A DNA stretch of 64,000 nt from Nocardia farcinica (GCF_001182745.1 NZ_LN868939.1:2593930-2657929), one strand, 5' to 3'; positions 23,008 to 32,280 are shown, counted from the first letter of the stretch. Numbers and translations: made by a program. Notes: generated by a model not told the origin, from the sequence alone.

Positions 23008-23243
23008 TCTCGCAGTGGTGGTCTTTCGCGCTGACCATGATCGGCGTGACCGGGTTGGTTTGCGTCTACCGCTACCCGAAGTCGCTGCTCGGCCCCGGCA
23101 TCGGTCTCGCCGTACAAGCCCTGTGGATCGCCTACGCCGTCTCCACCCAGCAGTGGTGGTTCCTGCTGTCGGCGTTCACATATGGCGCCGCGAACCTGTA
23201 CGGAATCCGCTCGCGTCGGAAGTCGGAAGCGCAACAGCACTAG
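23004..23243 (+). CDS. Two- to three-span membrane protein, 79 aa
   Basis: GTG 23004 (GTGA overlap). Hydrophobic segments: SFALTMIGVTGLVCVYRY, LLGPGIGLAVQALWIAYAV and WFLLSAFTYGAANLYGI, with a basic tail. Small NrdH-adjacent membrane protein of unknown role. Confidence 0.6.
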   Translation: MISQWWSFALTMIGVTGLVCVYRYPKSLLGPGIGLAVQALWIAYAVSTQQWWFLLSAFTYGAANLYGIRSRRKSEAQQH

Positions 23244-23257
23244 CGACAGGGGCGCGC

Positions 23258-23479
23258 ATGACGCAACAGAAACCCTGGGCGATCAGGCAACTCACCGCAG
23301 ACGAAGTTCACGGCTGGCCATTGGGTGACCTGATCCACCACGAGGCCGTCGATTGCGTCTGCGGCCCTGAGCGGCACGCCATCACCAACCGCGCTACGGG
23401 ACGTATTGACGGCTGGCTGATCAGGCACCACAGCCTCGACGGCCGCGAACAGGAGACATCGGATGCCGAGGACGCCTGA
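23258..23479 (+). CDS. Hypothetical protein, 73 aa
   Basis: MTQQKPWAIRQLTADEVHGW then a His/Cys-bearing middle (DLIHHEAVDCVCGPERH) that could bind zinc. RBS ACAGGGGCG. The longer overlapping frame to the left is a shadow. Confidence 0.5.
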   Translation: MTQQKPWAIRQLTADEVHGWPLGDLIHHEAVDCVCGPERHAITNRATGRIDGWLIRHHSLDGREQETSDAEDA

Positions 23480-23741
23480 CCAGGTCGCCGCCGACGACGC
23501 CCTCACCGAGGCAATCGACACCGTATGGCGCATCTACAGCGAAGACGACGACCCCGGGCTCCTGCTCGACTACGTCGTTGTCGCTACTCGACGCGGCATC
23601 GACGACGATGGCGACACCTGGACATCAGTCGGATCGTTCACCCGCGACGACAGCGTCCCCACACACGTCCAAATGGGACTCCTGCAACACCGGCTCACCC
23701 GCCTCAAGCAGAGCCTCGCAGAAAACGACGACGAAGCCTGA
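23463..23741 (+). CDS. Hypothetical acidic protein, 92 aa
   Basis: MPRTPDQVAADDALTEAIDT, VVVATRRGIDDDGDTWTSVG, HVQMGLLQHRLTRLKQ: a mixed protein seen in actinophage left arms. Overlaps the previous gene by 17 bases. Function unknown. Confidence 0.6.
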   Translation: MPRTPDQVAADDALTEAIDTVWRIYSEDDDPGLLLDYVVVATRRGIDDDGDTWTSVGSFTRDDSVPTHVQMGLLQHRLTRLKQSLAENDDEA

Positions 23742-23756
23742 CCACGGGAGGCCCTG

Positions 23757-23915
23757 ATGAAGTTCCGCCTGAAACTGGGCCCATTCGAACTGTCCATCGA
23801 CACACCCGAACCCGTGCAGGTGTCACCAACCGACCTGGTCACCGCTCTGTGGTCGGCGCAAACCCAGATGATGGGCGACATCGTGCTGGTACGTGAGGAC
23901 GAAGCCGAGGACTGA
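23757..23915 (+). CDS. Small phage protein, 52 aa
   Basis: ATG 23757 behind GGGAGG: MKFRLKLGPFELSIDTPEPV, then DLVTALWSAQTQMMGDIVLV and an acidic tail. Probably real given the RBS and its operon position; not recognised. Confidence 0.5.
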   Translation: MKFRLKLGPFELSIDTPEPVQVSPTDLVTALWSAQTQMMGDIVLVREDEAED

Positions 23916-23916
23916 C

Positions 23917-24159
23917 ATGGACGGCTACCGGTCCCGGCTCCGCGGCGGCCCCACCTGGCTCGCCCTCCTCACCGTCGTCACCATCTACGAAATCGCCGCC
24001 CCCGCAGACGAACTGCTCACCGCAGCCTGCGCCCGCGGCATCACCAAACACCCGGTCCTCACCCGTGCAGCGATCATCACCACCGCAGCACACCTCCTCG
24101 GCGCCATCCCTCGCCGACTGGACCCGTTCACGCAGGTGTCGAACCTGCTGCGCCGCTGA
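23917..24159 (+). CDS. DUF7427-like phage protein, 80 aa
   Basis: MDGYRSRLRGGPTWLALLTV...YEIAAPADELLTAACARGITKHP...HLLGAIPRRLDPF. This is a recurrent small actinophage protein near terminase with one hydrophobic helix. Its 3' end overlaps the convergent gene at 24128-24337. Confidence 0.65.
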   Translation: MDGYRSRLRGGPTWLALLTVVTIYEIAAPADELLTAACARGITKHPVLTRAAIITTAAHLLGAIPRRLDPFTQVSNLLRR

Positions 24160-24337
24160 CCCGCTTGAACAATTTGATCACCCCAGTACGGGACAACCGC
24201 AACGCGCCCGCCAACTGCTCCCACGTCGGACGACGCCCCTCCCGGGACCGCAACTCGACCAGCAGAACATCCCGCGCACGCGTGTAGTGGTCGATCTGAT
24301 CCGCGTAATGCGCCAGCAACGCCAACTGGTCATCCAT
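24128..24337 (-). CDS. Small HTH protein on the opposite strand, 69 aa
   Basis: MDDQLALLAHYADQIDHYTR, then VLLVELRSREGRRPTWEQLAGALRLSRTGVIKLFKRV: a compact helix-turn-helix. It runs against the late operon, just upstream of the terminase small subunit, and its tail overlaps the 23917 gene by 32 bases. It could autoregulate the intergenic region at 24340-24480. I chose the inner ATG, as the first ten residues of the longer frame are Met/Gly-rich filler. Confidence 0.6.
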   Translation of the reverse strand: MDDQLALLAHYADQIDHYTRARDVLLVELRSREGRRPTWEQLAGALRLSRTGVIKLFKRVSGAAGSTPA

Positions 24338-24483
24338 ACCAGCCAGCATACCGAGCATGCACCGCATTCAACAGTGTGCACCCTCGACAACACACTTCAC
24401 CGGCTTGCCCAGGTGGCAGCCGCCCCACCCCCAACAGATCGCGACCGGCCAGGTGTCGCCGCGCATCCTGGAGGTACGCCAGC

Positions 24484-24966
24484 ATGGCACGCAAACACAC
24501 ACTCTCCCCGGAACAGCGCGCGGGAACCCAAGAACGCCGCAACCGGGCACTCGAACTCCGGCTATCGGGCATCTCGCAAGCCGACATCGCCGAACAGATG
24601 GGGGTCAGCCGCACCACCGTCTCCAAATGGATCAGCCACGCCATCCGCGACATCACCCGCGAGAACGCCGAAGAGTACATAGAGATCCAACAGCAGCGGT
24701 TCGACGCGATGCTGGCGGGCATCTGGAACGACGCCACACACGGCGACACGTGGAAGATCGACCGCGCGCTCGCGATCGAAGACCAGCGAGCCAAACTCCT
24801 CGGCCTGTACAAACACGCCGAGTTGAAGGTAGTCGCAGACGCCAAGGGCAACGTCAGCGAAGAATCCAAGTCGATGGTTGGCCAGCTTGTCGAAGCACTG
24901 CACACGGCATACACCCTCGACAAGAACGCTGAGAACAGCGACGAAGACGACGGGGGCGACGAGTGA
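24484..24966 (+). CDS. Terminase small subunit
   Basis: 160 aa with an N-terminal HTH (LELRLSGISQADIAEQMGVSRTTVSKWISHAI), a helical oligomerisation region and an acidic tail (EDDGGDE). TerS recognises the packaging site and loads the large subunit. RBS GGAGG; overlaps terL by 4 bases. Confidence 0.85.
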   Translation: MARKHTLSPEQRAGTQERRNRALELRLSGISQADIAEQMGVSRTTVSKWISHAIRDITRENAEEYIEIQQQRFDAMLAGIWNDATHGDTWKIDRALAIEDQRAKLLGLYKHAELKVVADAKGNVSEESKSMVGQLVEALHTAYTLDKNAENSDEDDGGDE

Positions 24967-26255
24967 CCCTCGACACGGGAAACCTGTCGATGTCGCGCAA
25001 GCAGATCGCCTCCATCGTCGAATGCGAACAAGCCGCGATCAACATCTGGAACGGCGCGATCCGCTCAGGCAAGTCGATCGCCAGCATCGTCGCGTTCTTC
25101 ATCGGCGTTGCCAAAGCCCCTGAGGACGCCATGCTCGTCATCATCGGCCGAACGTTGCAGACGATCGAGCGCAACATTCTCGAACCGATGCAGAAGAAGT
25201 CGCTGTTCGGGCCGCTGGCGAAGGAAATCCACCACACCAGAGGCTCGTCCACGGCCGTCATCCTCGGCCGCATCGTTCACTTGATCGGCGCCAACGACGA
25301 ATCAGCGGAATCCAAGATCCGCGGCTCCACCATCTACCTCGCCCTCGTCGACGAAGCCACACTGCTGCCGGAGAACTTCTGGACCCAGCTTCAGGGCCGC
25401 CTTTCAGAACCTGGCGCGCGCTGCCTGGCGACGACCAACCCCGACAATCCCGAGCACTATCTGAAGAAGAAGTTTATCGACCGCGTCGGCGAAGAGGGCA
25501 TGGATGTCCAGGTCTGGAACTTCTACATGGAGGACAACCCGCAACTGTCAGCGAAGTACATCGCACGCAAGAAGGCCGAGTTCACCGGCGTCTTCTACAA
25601 GCGGTTCATCCTGGGGGAGTGGGTGGCCGCCGAGGGCGCGGTGTTCGACATGTTCGACCGCGAAACCCATGTGATTCCGTGGGAAGAACTGCCGGACATG
25701 CGGTGGATCCTCGGTGTCGGGATCGACCACGGCACCACCAACCCCACCCATGCTGTCATGGTCGGGCACGGGGTTGACGACGTTTTGTATGTGATGGACG
25801 AGTGGCGGTACAAGGCCGACTCGGAGGCGGCGCGCTGGTCCAACGTCGAACTGTCGAAGGGTGTCCGCGCGTGGATCGACAGCGCACACCATCCCAGCGA
25901 CGACCCCGACAACCCACCGAAACTGACCGCACCTGTTTTCGTGGACTCCTCGGCACTGGATTTCCGGGTCCAGCTCAAGCAAGACGGCCTGACCAACGCG
26001 AAAGCGAACAAGGACGTCACCTACGGGATTCGGACGATGGTTGCGCTCATGGGTGCGGGCAAGCTCAAGTTCACCGACCGATGCCCAGAACTTCTCAAAG
26101 AGATCCCCGCCTATGTGTGGGATGAGAAGGCCAGCGCGGAAGGCAAGGACCAGGTCGTGAAGCTGAACGACCACGGTATCGACGCTCTTCGCTATCTGAT
26201 CGTCACTGCTGAACGGAAGTGGCGCCGCTACATCAAACTCGCGGACGCGGCATAA
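24963..26255 (+). CDS. Terminase large subunit
   Basis: 430 aa. ATPase Walker A is NGAIRSGKS (about residues 30-38), Walker B IYLALVDEATLL (about 122-133), coupling motif ATTNPDN. The RNase H-like nuclease has acidic sites in GVGIDHGTTN, FVDSSALDF and LNDHGIDALRYL. The PBSX/T4-like TerL packages DNA into the prohead. Start GTG in an ATGAGTG junction. Confidence 0.95.
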   Translation: MTLDTGNLSMSRKQIASIVECEQAAINIWNGAIRSGKSIASIVAFFIGVAKAPEDAMLVIIGRTLQTIERNILEPMQKKSLFGPLAKEIHHTRGSSTAVILGRIVHLIGANDESAESKIRGSTIYLALVDEATLLPENFWTQLQGRLSEPGARCLATTNPDNPEHYLKKKFIDRVGEEGMDVQVWNFYMEDNPQLSAKYIARKKAEFTGVFYKRFILGEWVAAEGAVFDMFDRETHVIPWEELPDMRWILGVGIDHGTTNPTHAVMVGHGVDDVLYVMDEWRYKADSEAARWSNVELSKGVRAWIDSAHHPSDDPDNPPKLTAPVFVDSSALDFRVQLKQDGLTNAKANKDVTYGIRTMVALMGAGKLKFTDRCPELLKEIPAYVWDEKASAEGKDQVVKLNDHGIDALRYLIVTAERKWRRYIKLADAA

Positions 26256-26280
26256 AACCCCTGGTTGCATAGCAGCGATA

Positions 26281-26305
26281 CCATAGTTTTGATCACAAAC
26301 TATGG
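26281..26305. promoter_or_regulatory. Inverted repeat before the 26314 gene
   Basis: CCATAGTTT and AAACTATGG (9-bp perfect arms, 7-nt spacer). The 22 bp beginning CATAGCAGCGATACCA (26268) align at about 18 positions with the site at 1852. An operator for a phage regulator is likely, splitting terminase from the head genes. Confidence 0.55.
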
Positions 26306-26313
26306 AGGCCGGA

Positions 26314-26559
26314 ATGTCATTCGCAGACGAAGTAGCTGCTTTCGAAAAGCCGCGCCCGCCCTGCAAAACAGGGGAATGGCTCAGCGAACTCGACAAACGT
26401 GACGCCGCCGCATTCACCGAGTTCCTGGAACGAGGCGGCGCCGTCGCAGACCTCCACACCATCGCGGTCCGCAACGGCTGCCCCGCACGCGAAACCCAGT
26501 TCCGTCGCCACTGCCGCCGCCGCTGCTCCTGCTACCCCCGACAGGAGAAAACCGCGTGA
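26314..26559 (+). CDS. Small phage protein with terminal Cys/Arg cluster, 81 aa
   Basis: ATG 26314 uses GGAGG at 26304-26308; the ATG at 26302 lies on that RBS. The sequence begins MSFADEVAAFEKPRPPCKTG, then a helix (FTEFLERGGAVADLH) and HTH-like RNGCPARETQFRRHCRRRC. Resembles small DNA-binding regulators found between terminase and portal. Function unknown. Confidence 0.6.
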   Translation: MSFADEVAAFEKPRPPCKTGEWLSELDKRDAAAFTEFLERGGAVADLHTIAVRNGCPARETQFRRHCRRRCSCYPRQEKTA

Positions 26560-27677
26560 GCCTCGCCGACGACCTCTCCAAACAGCCCACCGCGCAAGAG
26601 GTCGAATACCGGCCCCGCACCGAGTTCGACGGCCAACAGGGCTACGTCCAGACAGGCGCACTGGCCCAACCGCCCACCTCCTACACCGACCTGCTCGAAC
26701 AGTTCGGCTACAACCCCGATGAGGTGCAGATCGTCGGCCACCCGCGTGTATCCCGCTGGCAGGGGTTCAACGGCGAATGGCTAGCCGCCTACCGGTTCCA
26801 CATCGCCCCCAAAACCGCGCCGTCCAACCTCGACGAACTCATCAACCGAGTCAACGAGCACCAACCGCACAACCCAGTCGGCGGCGGCCCACACTTCTTC
26901 GTCTACCAAGCCGGAGACCTCCAACTAGGCAAACGCTCCCGCGACGGAAGCACCGAACAGATCGTCGCCCGCTACCTCGACAGTGTCGACGCAGCGGTCA
27001 CCGAGTTCGGGCATCTGACCCGCCACGGTATCGAGGGCGTCCAAATCTCCATGCCAGGAGACTGCATCGAAGGCTCGGTGTCGCAGAACTCGAAGAACCT
27101 GTGGCTGACCCAGGAAACCGTGACCGAGCAAGTCCGGATCCTGCGCCGCCTCATGCTCCACACCGTCGAACAGTTCGCGCCACTGACCAACAAGGTGTAT
27201 TTGGACGTCGTCAACGGCAACCACGACGAGCACTCCCGCGCCCAGAACTTCTACCCCGGCGACGGATGGGCCACCGAAGCCGCGATCGCGGTATCGGACG
27301 CCCTCGAAATGAACCCTGCCGCGTTCGGGCACGTCGAAGTGCGGGTGCCGAACAAGTGGAACGGCAGCATGACCGTCCCCGTCGGCTCCACCACCGTCAC
27401 CGTCGTCCACGGCCACCAATGGCGCATCGGACAAGGCTTCAAATGGTGGCAGGAACAGTGCTTCGGCAACCAAAACCCCGCCGGCGCACAAGTATTGCAG
27501 CACGGACACCAGCACTCCTGGGAGGTCCAGACCAGCGCTCAACGGATCCGCATCTCCTCCTCGACGTTCGATTGCGGATCCGACTGGTACCGCGACGCCC
27601 ACGGCCAAGACGCCAAACGCGGCGGCCTGACCTACCTACTCCGCGACGGCGAAGTCTCCCGAATGAGCCTCGTCTGA
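26556..27677 (+). CDS. Metallophosphoesterase in the packaging region
   Basis: 373 aa. Two-metal motifs: YQAGDLQLGKR, SMPGDCIEG, VNGNHDEHS, VVHGHQWRIG and QHGHQHSWEV. Relatives between terminase and portal in Gordonia and Rhodococcus phages are often called MRE11-like or exonuclease. The N-terminal 100 residues are outside the catalytic core. A role in DNA-end trimming at packaging is plausible but unproved. GTG start overlaps the previous stop. Confidence 0.8.
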   Translation: MSLADDLSKQPTAQEVEYRPRTEFDGQQGYVQTGALAQPPTSYTDLLEQFGYNPDEVQIVGHPRVSRWQGFNGEWLAAYRFHIAPKTAPSNLDELINRVNEHQPHNPVGGGPHFFVYQAGDLQLGKRSRDGSTEQIVARYLDSVDAAVTEFGHLTRHGIEGVQISMPGDCIEGSVSQNSKNLWLTQETVTEQVRILRRLMLHTVEQFAPLTNKVYLDVVNGNHDEHSRAQNFYPGDGWATEAAIAVSDALEMNPAAFGHVEVRVPNKWNGSMTVPVGSTTVTVVHGHQWRIGQGFKWWQEQCFGNQNPAGAQVLQHGHQHSWEVQTSAQRIRISSSTFDCGSDWYRDAHGQDAKRGGLTYLLRDGEVSRMSLV

Positions 27678-27750
27678 TGCGCGGACCCCGAACTTCATAG
27701 CGCCACCGGTAGCGGGCGCTTCCCGAGACATTCCCCCTTGGAGGCGCACC

Positions 27751-29295
27751 GTGCCGATGCCTGACTTTCACGGCGATTGGCCGCCCGAACCGTTCGACAT
27801 CGCCCAAGACGCCTACGGCGTCTTCAGCGCATGGTGGTCCGGCGACACCGACGTGCTCCAGGCCGTCTACTCCGGACAACACCAACTCCCCGCCCCCCGC
27901 ACCTCGCAGCTGCGCGGAGGAGTGATCGGCCGCCTGGCACGGTTCTGGTGGGGCCGCCCCGTCCTTCAGGACTCGAAACGCCTGCACGTCCCTGCCGCAG
28001 CCGACGTCGCCACCACTTCCGCAGACCTCCTGTTCGGGCAGCCGCCGTCCTGGCTTCTCACCGAAGGCGACGCCACCAATCTGAAGGACGCGCAAGCCCG
28101 GTTGAACGAACTGCTGGACGGCGCTGACACCGTCGCCACCCTGCTGGAAGGCGCGGAAGTCCAAGCCGCACTAGGTGGGGTGTTCCTGCGCCTGTGGTGG
28201 GACAAATCGTCCACCGACAAGGTGATGCTGTCCGCGGTCGGCCCCGACGCCGCCATCCCGCAATGGCGATACGGCCAGCTCGCTGCCGTCACCTTCTGGA
28301 CGATCGTCGCCAAGGACAAGCACGGCACCTGGCGACACCTGGAGCACCACGAACCCGGCCGCATCGAACACGCCCTCTACCTCGGCGACGGCGACAACAT
28401 CGGACGCCGCATGCCCCTGGACTCGCTGGATTCAATGACGTGGGCGGCGGAACTGGTCGACGAAAACTCGTCTGTCGCAACCGGGGTGGAGGGCCTGACC
28501 GCAGCGTACGTGCCGAACGTGCGGCCCGCCCGCCGCTGGCGCAACGTACCGCAACTGTCCGCGCTCGGCCGCTCCGACTTCGAAGGCGTCGAACCACTCT
28601 TCGACGCCCTCGACGAAGCATGGTCGTCGTGGATGCGGGACCTCGACCTCGCCAAGGCCCGCCTGTTCGTCGCCCAAGAACTTCTTGAAGACAACGGACC
28701 CGGCAAGGGCGCCTCCTGGGACCCGGAACAGCAGATCTTCACACCCGTCCCGTCGGACAGCATGTCTGTCAACGACGACACCGGCGCCCGATTGGTGCAG
28801 GCGCAGCAGTTCGCGATCCGGGTCGAGGAACACGCGAAGACGTGCGAGCGGCTGGTCAAGGAGATCCTGCGCGCGTGCGGCTACTCGGTCGGCGATTTCG
28901 ACGACAGCGGCACCGGCACGATGACCGCCACCGAAGTGTCCGCGCGCAAGGACAAAAGCAACACCACCCGGGCGCGGAAGATCTTGTACTGGCAGTCGGC
29001 GTTGCAGCCGCTCGCACGCACGATGCTCGAACTCGACCGCATCGTCTACAACCGGCCTGACTACGGGTTGAAAGCCGACCCGGAAATGAAGTTCCCGGTC
29101 CGCGTCGACCAAGACCCTATCGCCCTGTCCACTGCGATGGCGAATCTCAAGACAGCGCAGCTGATCTCAACCGAGACCGCGGTGCGGGAACTCCACCCCA
29201 ACTGGTCCAACCCCGAAGTCGCCGAAGAAGTCGCCCGGATCCTCAAGGAGAACACCTACGAGGTCCCTGACCCCGACCGGCCAGGTCGAGCCTGA
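27751..29295 (+). CDS. Portal protein (SPP1 gp6-like)
   Basis: 514 aa from GTG 27751 (GGAGG upstream). Conserved parts: ADVATTSADLLFGQPPSW, the clip/wing FLRLWWDKSSTDKVML, and the crown region SDSMSVNDDTGARLVQAQ, TEVSARKDKSNTTRARKI. Forms the dodecameric DNA gate of the prohead. Followed closely by the MuF gene, the usual order. Confidence 0.9.
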   Translation: MPMPDFHGDWPPEPFDIAQDAYGVFSAWWSGDTDVLQAVYSGQHQLPAPRTSQLRGGVIGRLARFWWGRPVLQDSKRLHVPAAADVATTSADLLFGQPPSWLLTEGDATNLKDAQARLNELLDGADTVATLLEGAEVQAALGGVFLRLWWDKSSTDKVMLSAVGPDAAIPQWRYGQLAAVTFWTIVAKDKHGTWRHLEHHEPGRIEHALYLGDGDNIGRRMPLDSLDSMTWAAELVDENSSVATGVEGLTAAYVPNVRPARRWRNVPQLSALGRSDFEGVEPLFDALDEAWSSWMRDLDLAKARLFVAQELLEDNGPGKGASWDPEQQIFTPVPSDSMSVNDDTGARLVQAQQFAIRVEEHAKTCERLVKEILRACGYSVGDFDDSGTGTMTATEVSARKDKSNTTRARKILYWQSALQPLARTMLELDRIVYNRPDYGLKADPEMKFPVRVDQDPIALSTAMANLKTAQLISTETAVRELHPNWSNPEVAEEVARILKENTYEVPDPDRPGRA

Positions 29296-29319
29296 CGCGG
29301 AGGTGAAGGAGGCAGCCTG

Positions 29320-31092
29320 ATGCCTCTCACCCCCTCCTATGGCGACCGCCGCGCCGGACCGGTCGTGCGCCTCTACCGGCGCACCGAACGGAAACTGCTG
29401 GAACTGCTGGCGAAAACCCTCGCACCGGGCATCGGGCACCTCGCGATCTGGGCACGACGCCTCCTCATGCGATTGGGCAAGTTCCGCCGCGACGTCGACA
29501 CCATCATCACCGCCACCGACCGTGAACTACCTGCACGATTGACGACGGCGTTGACCGGTGCCTGGCGGGACGGCGCCACCGCAGCACGCAGCGACCTACC
29601 CGGCCGCCACAACCCGCCCGACGAACGGCAGCTACGACGCCTGATCGACGACACTCTGGCCACCGTCCGCGCAACCCACGACCATGTGCCGCGGGTTCTG
29701 GAATCGGTGTACCGGCGCACCGTCTACGACGCCCTCCAAGCCGAACAGGCCGGACAAACCGGTGGCCCGGTCGACAGGGCTCGTGTCGTGCAACGCGCCC
29801 TGCACGCCTTCGCCCGCCAGGGCATCACCGGGTTCATCGACGCACGTGGACGCCGATACGACCTCGTCTCCTACGTCGAAGTCACCGTCCGATCCGCGAT
29901 CACCCGCGCCGAAGTCGACGCCTACTGCGCCCAAGCCCAAGCCGACGGCCACGACCTGGTAATCGTCTCCGACGTCAGCGGCGCCTGCGAACGATGCCGC
30001 CCATTCGAGGGACAAGTGCTGTCGATCTCCGGCACCACGGTCGGCGCCGTATCACGCGCTGCCAGCAACGGGCGGCCCGTCGCTGTCACCGTGCTGTGCT
30101 CGATCGCGGAAGCGCGAGCCCGCGGCCTATGGCATCCCGGCTGCCGCCACACCCTCAGTGTGTGGACACCCGACGACCCTGCCCCGCCCGCAGCGGTGCG
30201 TGTCCCCGACGAGGTACGTCAGGCTCGCCGCAGACAGCGGGCGGTCGTCCGCCGGGAGCGGCAGCGGCAGCGGGTCGCGGTGGTCGATTCCGCGATGCGG
30301 AACGGTGAAGCCCCCGCGATGGCACGGCAGGGCTCGGGCGAGGACCGACCGAACCGCGACAACCTCCCCGAAGACATCCCGCCGTCACCGTTCGACGACG
30401 CGACCAGCCCCGCCGAGGTCGCCGCGATCCTCGAACAGTTGCATCCGGTACGCGTCGAAGGTTTCGACCGACCGGGTGTCTCGCTCACGGTCGCGCAAGA
30501 GTACGCACGCGCAGTGCACGACATGATGACCCGCTACCCGCAGATGCAACCGAACGTCATCGCCATCGGCGAGGTTCGCGACCCTCGCGCCCACCGGATC
30601 AACGCTCGAACCCCGAGCCGCCGATCCCGCGATGGCGGCGACTGGTACGTCGAACAGCTGCTGATGAACGAGATGTTCGCCGGCGACTATGAGGGTTGGC
30701 GCACCTCAGCAGCCCAGGATGTAGCCAGCGGCTTCCATCCGCCCGGGTTCGACCGCCGTCCCGTCTACGCGACGATCGTGCACGAGTTCGGGCACGTCCT
30801 CGATGTTGCCGGTAACCACGGGGCCCGCGCCGAAGTGGCCCGGACCCTCGACCGCTACTACCAACAGAACTACCCGCTCCAGCCAGGCGAGAAGCCCCAG
30901 GACTGGATGCGGAAATTCAACATCTGGCTGCACCAACTCAGCGAGTACTGCTTCAAGGAAGAAGGCGGGCTGGAACTTCGTGAGGCACTGGCCGAGTCGT
31001 TTGCCGAAGTGGAGATCCGCGGCGAAGATGCGTGTGAGCCTGCGAAGGTCCTGTACCAGTTGCTACTCGACAAGGCCAGGAGGCCACAGTGA
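29320..31092 (+). CDS. MuF-type minor head protein fused to a zinc metallopeptidase
   Basis: 590 aa, about twice the usual MuF length. Residues about 60-300 are a MuF/SPP1 gp7-like domain, with DVSGACERCRPFEGQVLSI and LWHPGCRHTLSVW. A basic linker follows (about 310-345). The C-terminal 230 residues carry ATIVHEFGHVLD (about 484-495), the HExxH of zinc peptidases, with a possible third ligand in ALAESFAEVE. MuF proteins are packaged and may be ejected with DNA, so the domain could act as an injected toxin or maturation protease. Overlaps the next start. Confidence 0.85.
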   Translation: MPLTPSYGDRRAGPVVRLYRRTERKLLELLAKTLAPGIGHLAIWARRLLMRLGKFRRDVDTIITATDRELPARLTTALTGAWRDGATAARSDLPGRHNPPDERQLRRLIDDTLATVRATHDHVPRVLESVYRRTVYDALQAEQAGQTGGPVDRARVVQRALHAFARQGITGFIDARGRRYDLVSYVEVTVRSAITRAEVDAYCAQAQADGHDLVIVSDVSGACERCRPFEGQVLSISGTTVGAVSRAASNGRPVAVTVLCSIAEARARGLWHPGCRHTLSVWTPDDPAPPAAVRVPDEVRQARRRQRAVVRRERQRQRVAVVDSAMRNGEAPAMARQGSGEDRPNRDNLPEDIPPSPFDDATSPAEVAAILEQLHPVRVEGFDRPGVSLTVAQEYARAVHDMMTRYPQMQPNVIAIGEVRDPRAHRINARTPSRRSRDGGDWYVEQLLMNEMFAGDYEGWRTSAAQDVASGFHPPGFDRRPVYATIVHEFGHVLDVAGNHGARAEVARTLDRYYQQNYPLQPGEKPQDWMRKFNIWLHQLSEYCFKEEGGLELREALAESFAEVEIRGEDACEPAKVLYQLLLDKARRPQ

Positions 31093-31373
31093 CTCGCCCG
31101 ACCCGCCCGCTGACCACAGCGGAGAAGCGGCAGCTGTTCGAAGCGGCCCTTCGTGAAGCGGTCGATCGAGGCGTCGTCTACAGCCACAACGGTGTCGACG
31201 ACGACGTGGATGAGGCGCTGATGGCGATCGCATCCGCCTACCCGCATGTGACCCCTGACCTGATCGACGCGGCTGAACAAGCTTTTGCCGGGCAGCTCGA
31301 TGGGTCGAACGCCGCGCGCGCCGAGCAGGAAATGCGACGACGATTCGGGATCACCACCGACGACGACGCCTAA
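31089..31373 (+). CDS. Small protein coupled to the MuF fusion, 94 aa
   Basis: GTG overlaps the MuF TGA. MTRPTRPLTTAEKRQLFEAA, then HNGVDDDVDEALMAIASAY and an acidic C-terminus. Its tight coupling makes it a candidate inhibitor of the peptidase, by analogy with toxin-immunity order, but an ordinary head accessory role is equally possible. Confidence 0.55.
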   Translation: MTRPTRPLTTAEKRQLFEAALREAVDRGVVYSHNGVDDDVDEALMAIASAYPHVTPDLIDAAEQAFAGQLDGSNAARAEQEMRRRFGITTDDDA

Positions 31374-31409
31374 CCCTATAGTCTTCTCCGCCTTCTGACG
31401 CGGAGCCCC

Positions 31410-31450
31410 AACCCCCACCCTTTAACTCTCGGTTAAAGGTTCTGGGGGTT
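31410..31450 (+). terminator. Terminator/attenuator before the scaffold gene
   Basis: CCTTTAAC-TCTCG-GTTAAAGG nested inside AACCCCC/GGGGGTT, followed by TCGTCATTTC. Separates early head genes from the highly expressed scaffold and coat genes. Confidence 0.7.
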
Positions 31451-31520
31451 TCGTCATTTCACCACCCTTTCTGGCCAGGTCGCCGAACGGGTGATTTTCG
31501 CGTGTCCAGGAGGCACATTC

Positions 31521-32261
31521 ATGGCCGACGAAGCCACCCACCAGGAAACAACTGAAAACGCTCCGGTTGAGGCTGTTGAAACCGTCGAGGTGGAAACGGT
31601 CGAGACTGCGGAAGTCGGTGCCGATGTACAGGGCACCGAATCCGAACCCGCGGCTGATTCCCTCACCGAGGACAAGCCTGCCGAGAAAACCTATGACGAG
31701 AAGTACGTCAAGAAACTGCGCGACGAAGCCGCAGCCGCCCGCATCAAGGGCAAAGAAGCAGCGGAACAGGCCGCCCGCGAGGCAGCCGAGAAAGCGCAGC
31801 GGGAGCTGTCCGAGCAGATCGGGCGCGCGCTCGGCCTGATCAAGGACGACACCCCACCCGACCCCGCGGAGCTGCTGAAGCAGGCACAGGAACGCGAACA
31901 GGCGCTGGCCGCCGAACGCGACGCCGCAGCCGAAAAGCTCCGCAACTATGCACGCAAAGACGCACTCACCGCCGCCGCCTCCAAAGTCGACGGCGACCTG
32001 GCGTCTCTCCTCGATTCCCGCTCGGTAAACGCGGCAATCGAATCTCTCGACACTGACGCCGACGATTTCGCTGCCCAGGTGGAAGCGATCGTTTCTGCGG
32101 CGGTCGAAAACAACCCGAAGCTGAAGAAGGCGACCGACCGGGTGTCGGCTCCTCGTAGCGGCGGTGACCTGTCCGGCGGCAACGCGGCCCCCAACCCCGC
32201 AGCCGAAAAGGACATCGACTACTACCGGCGCACTTTCCGCGGAAACCGCGACAGCGCCTAA
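31521..32261 (+). CDS. Capsid scaffolding protein
   Basis: 246 aa from ATG 31521 behind AGGAGG. Glu/Val-rich N-terminus, a long alpha-helical coiled coil (KKLRDEAAAARIKGKEAAEQ...) and a C-terminal DRVSAPRSGGDLSGGNAAP-type tail. These are the marks of phage scaffolds, and it lies directly upstream of the coat gene. Confidence 0.85.
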   Translation: MADEATHQETTENAPVEAVETVEVETVETAEVGADVQGTESEPAADSLTEDKPAEKTYDEKYVKKLRDEAAAARIKGKEAAEQAAREAAEKAQRELSEQIGRALGLIKDDTPPDPAELLKQAQEREQALAAERDAAAEKLRNYARKDALTAAASKVDGDLASLLDSRSVNAAIESLDTDADDFAAQVEAIVSAAVENNPKLKKATDRVSAPRSGGDLSGGNAAPNPAAEKDIDYYRRTFRGNRDSA

Positions 32262-32280
32262 CGCATTCAAGGAGCCATAA

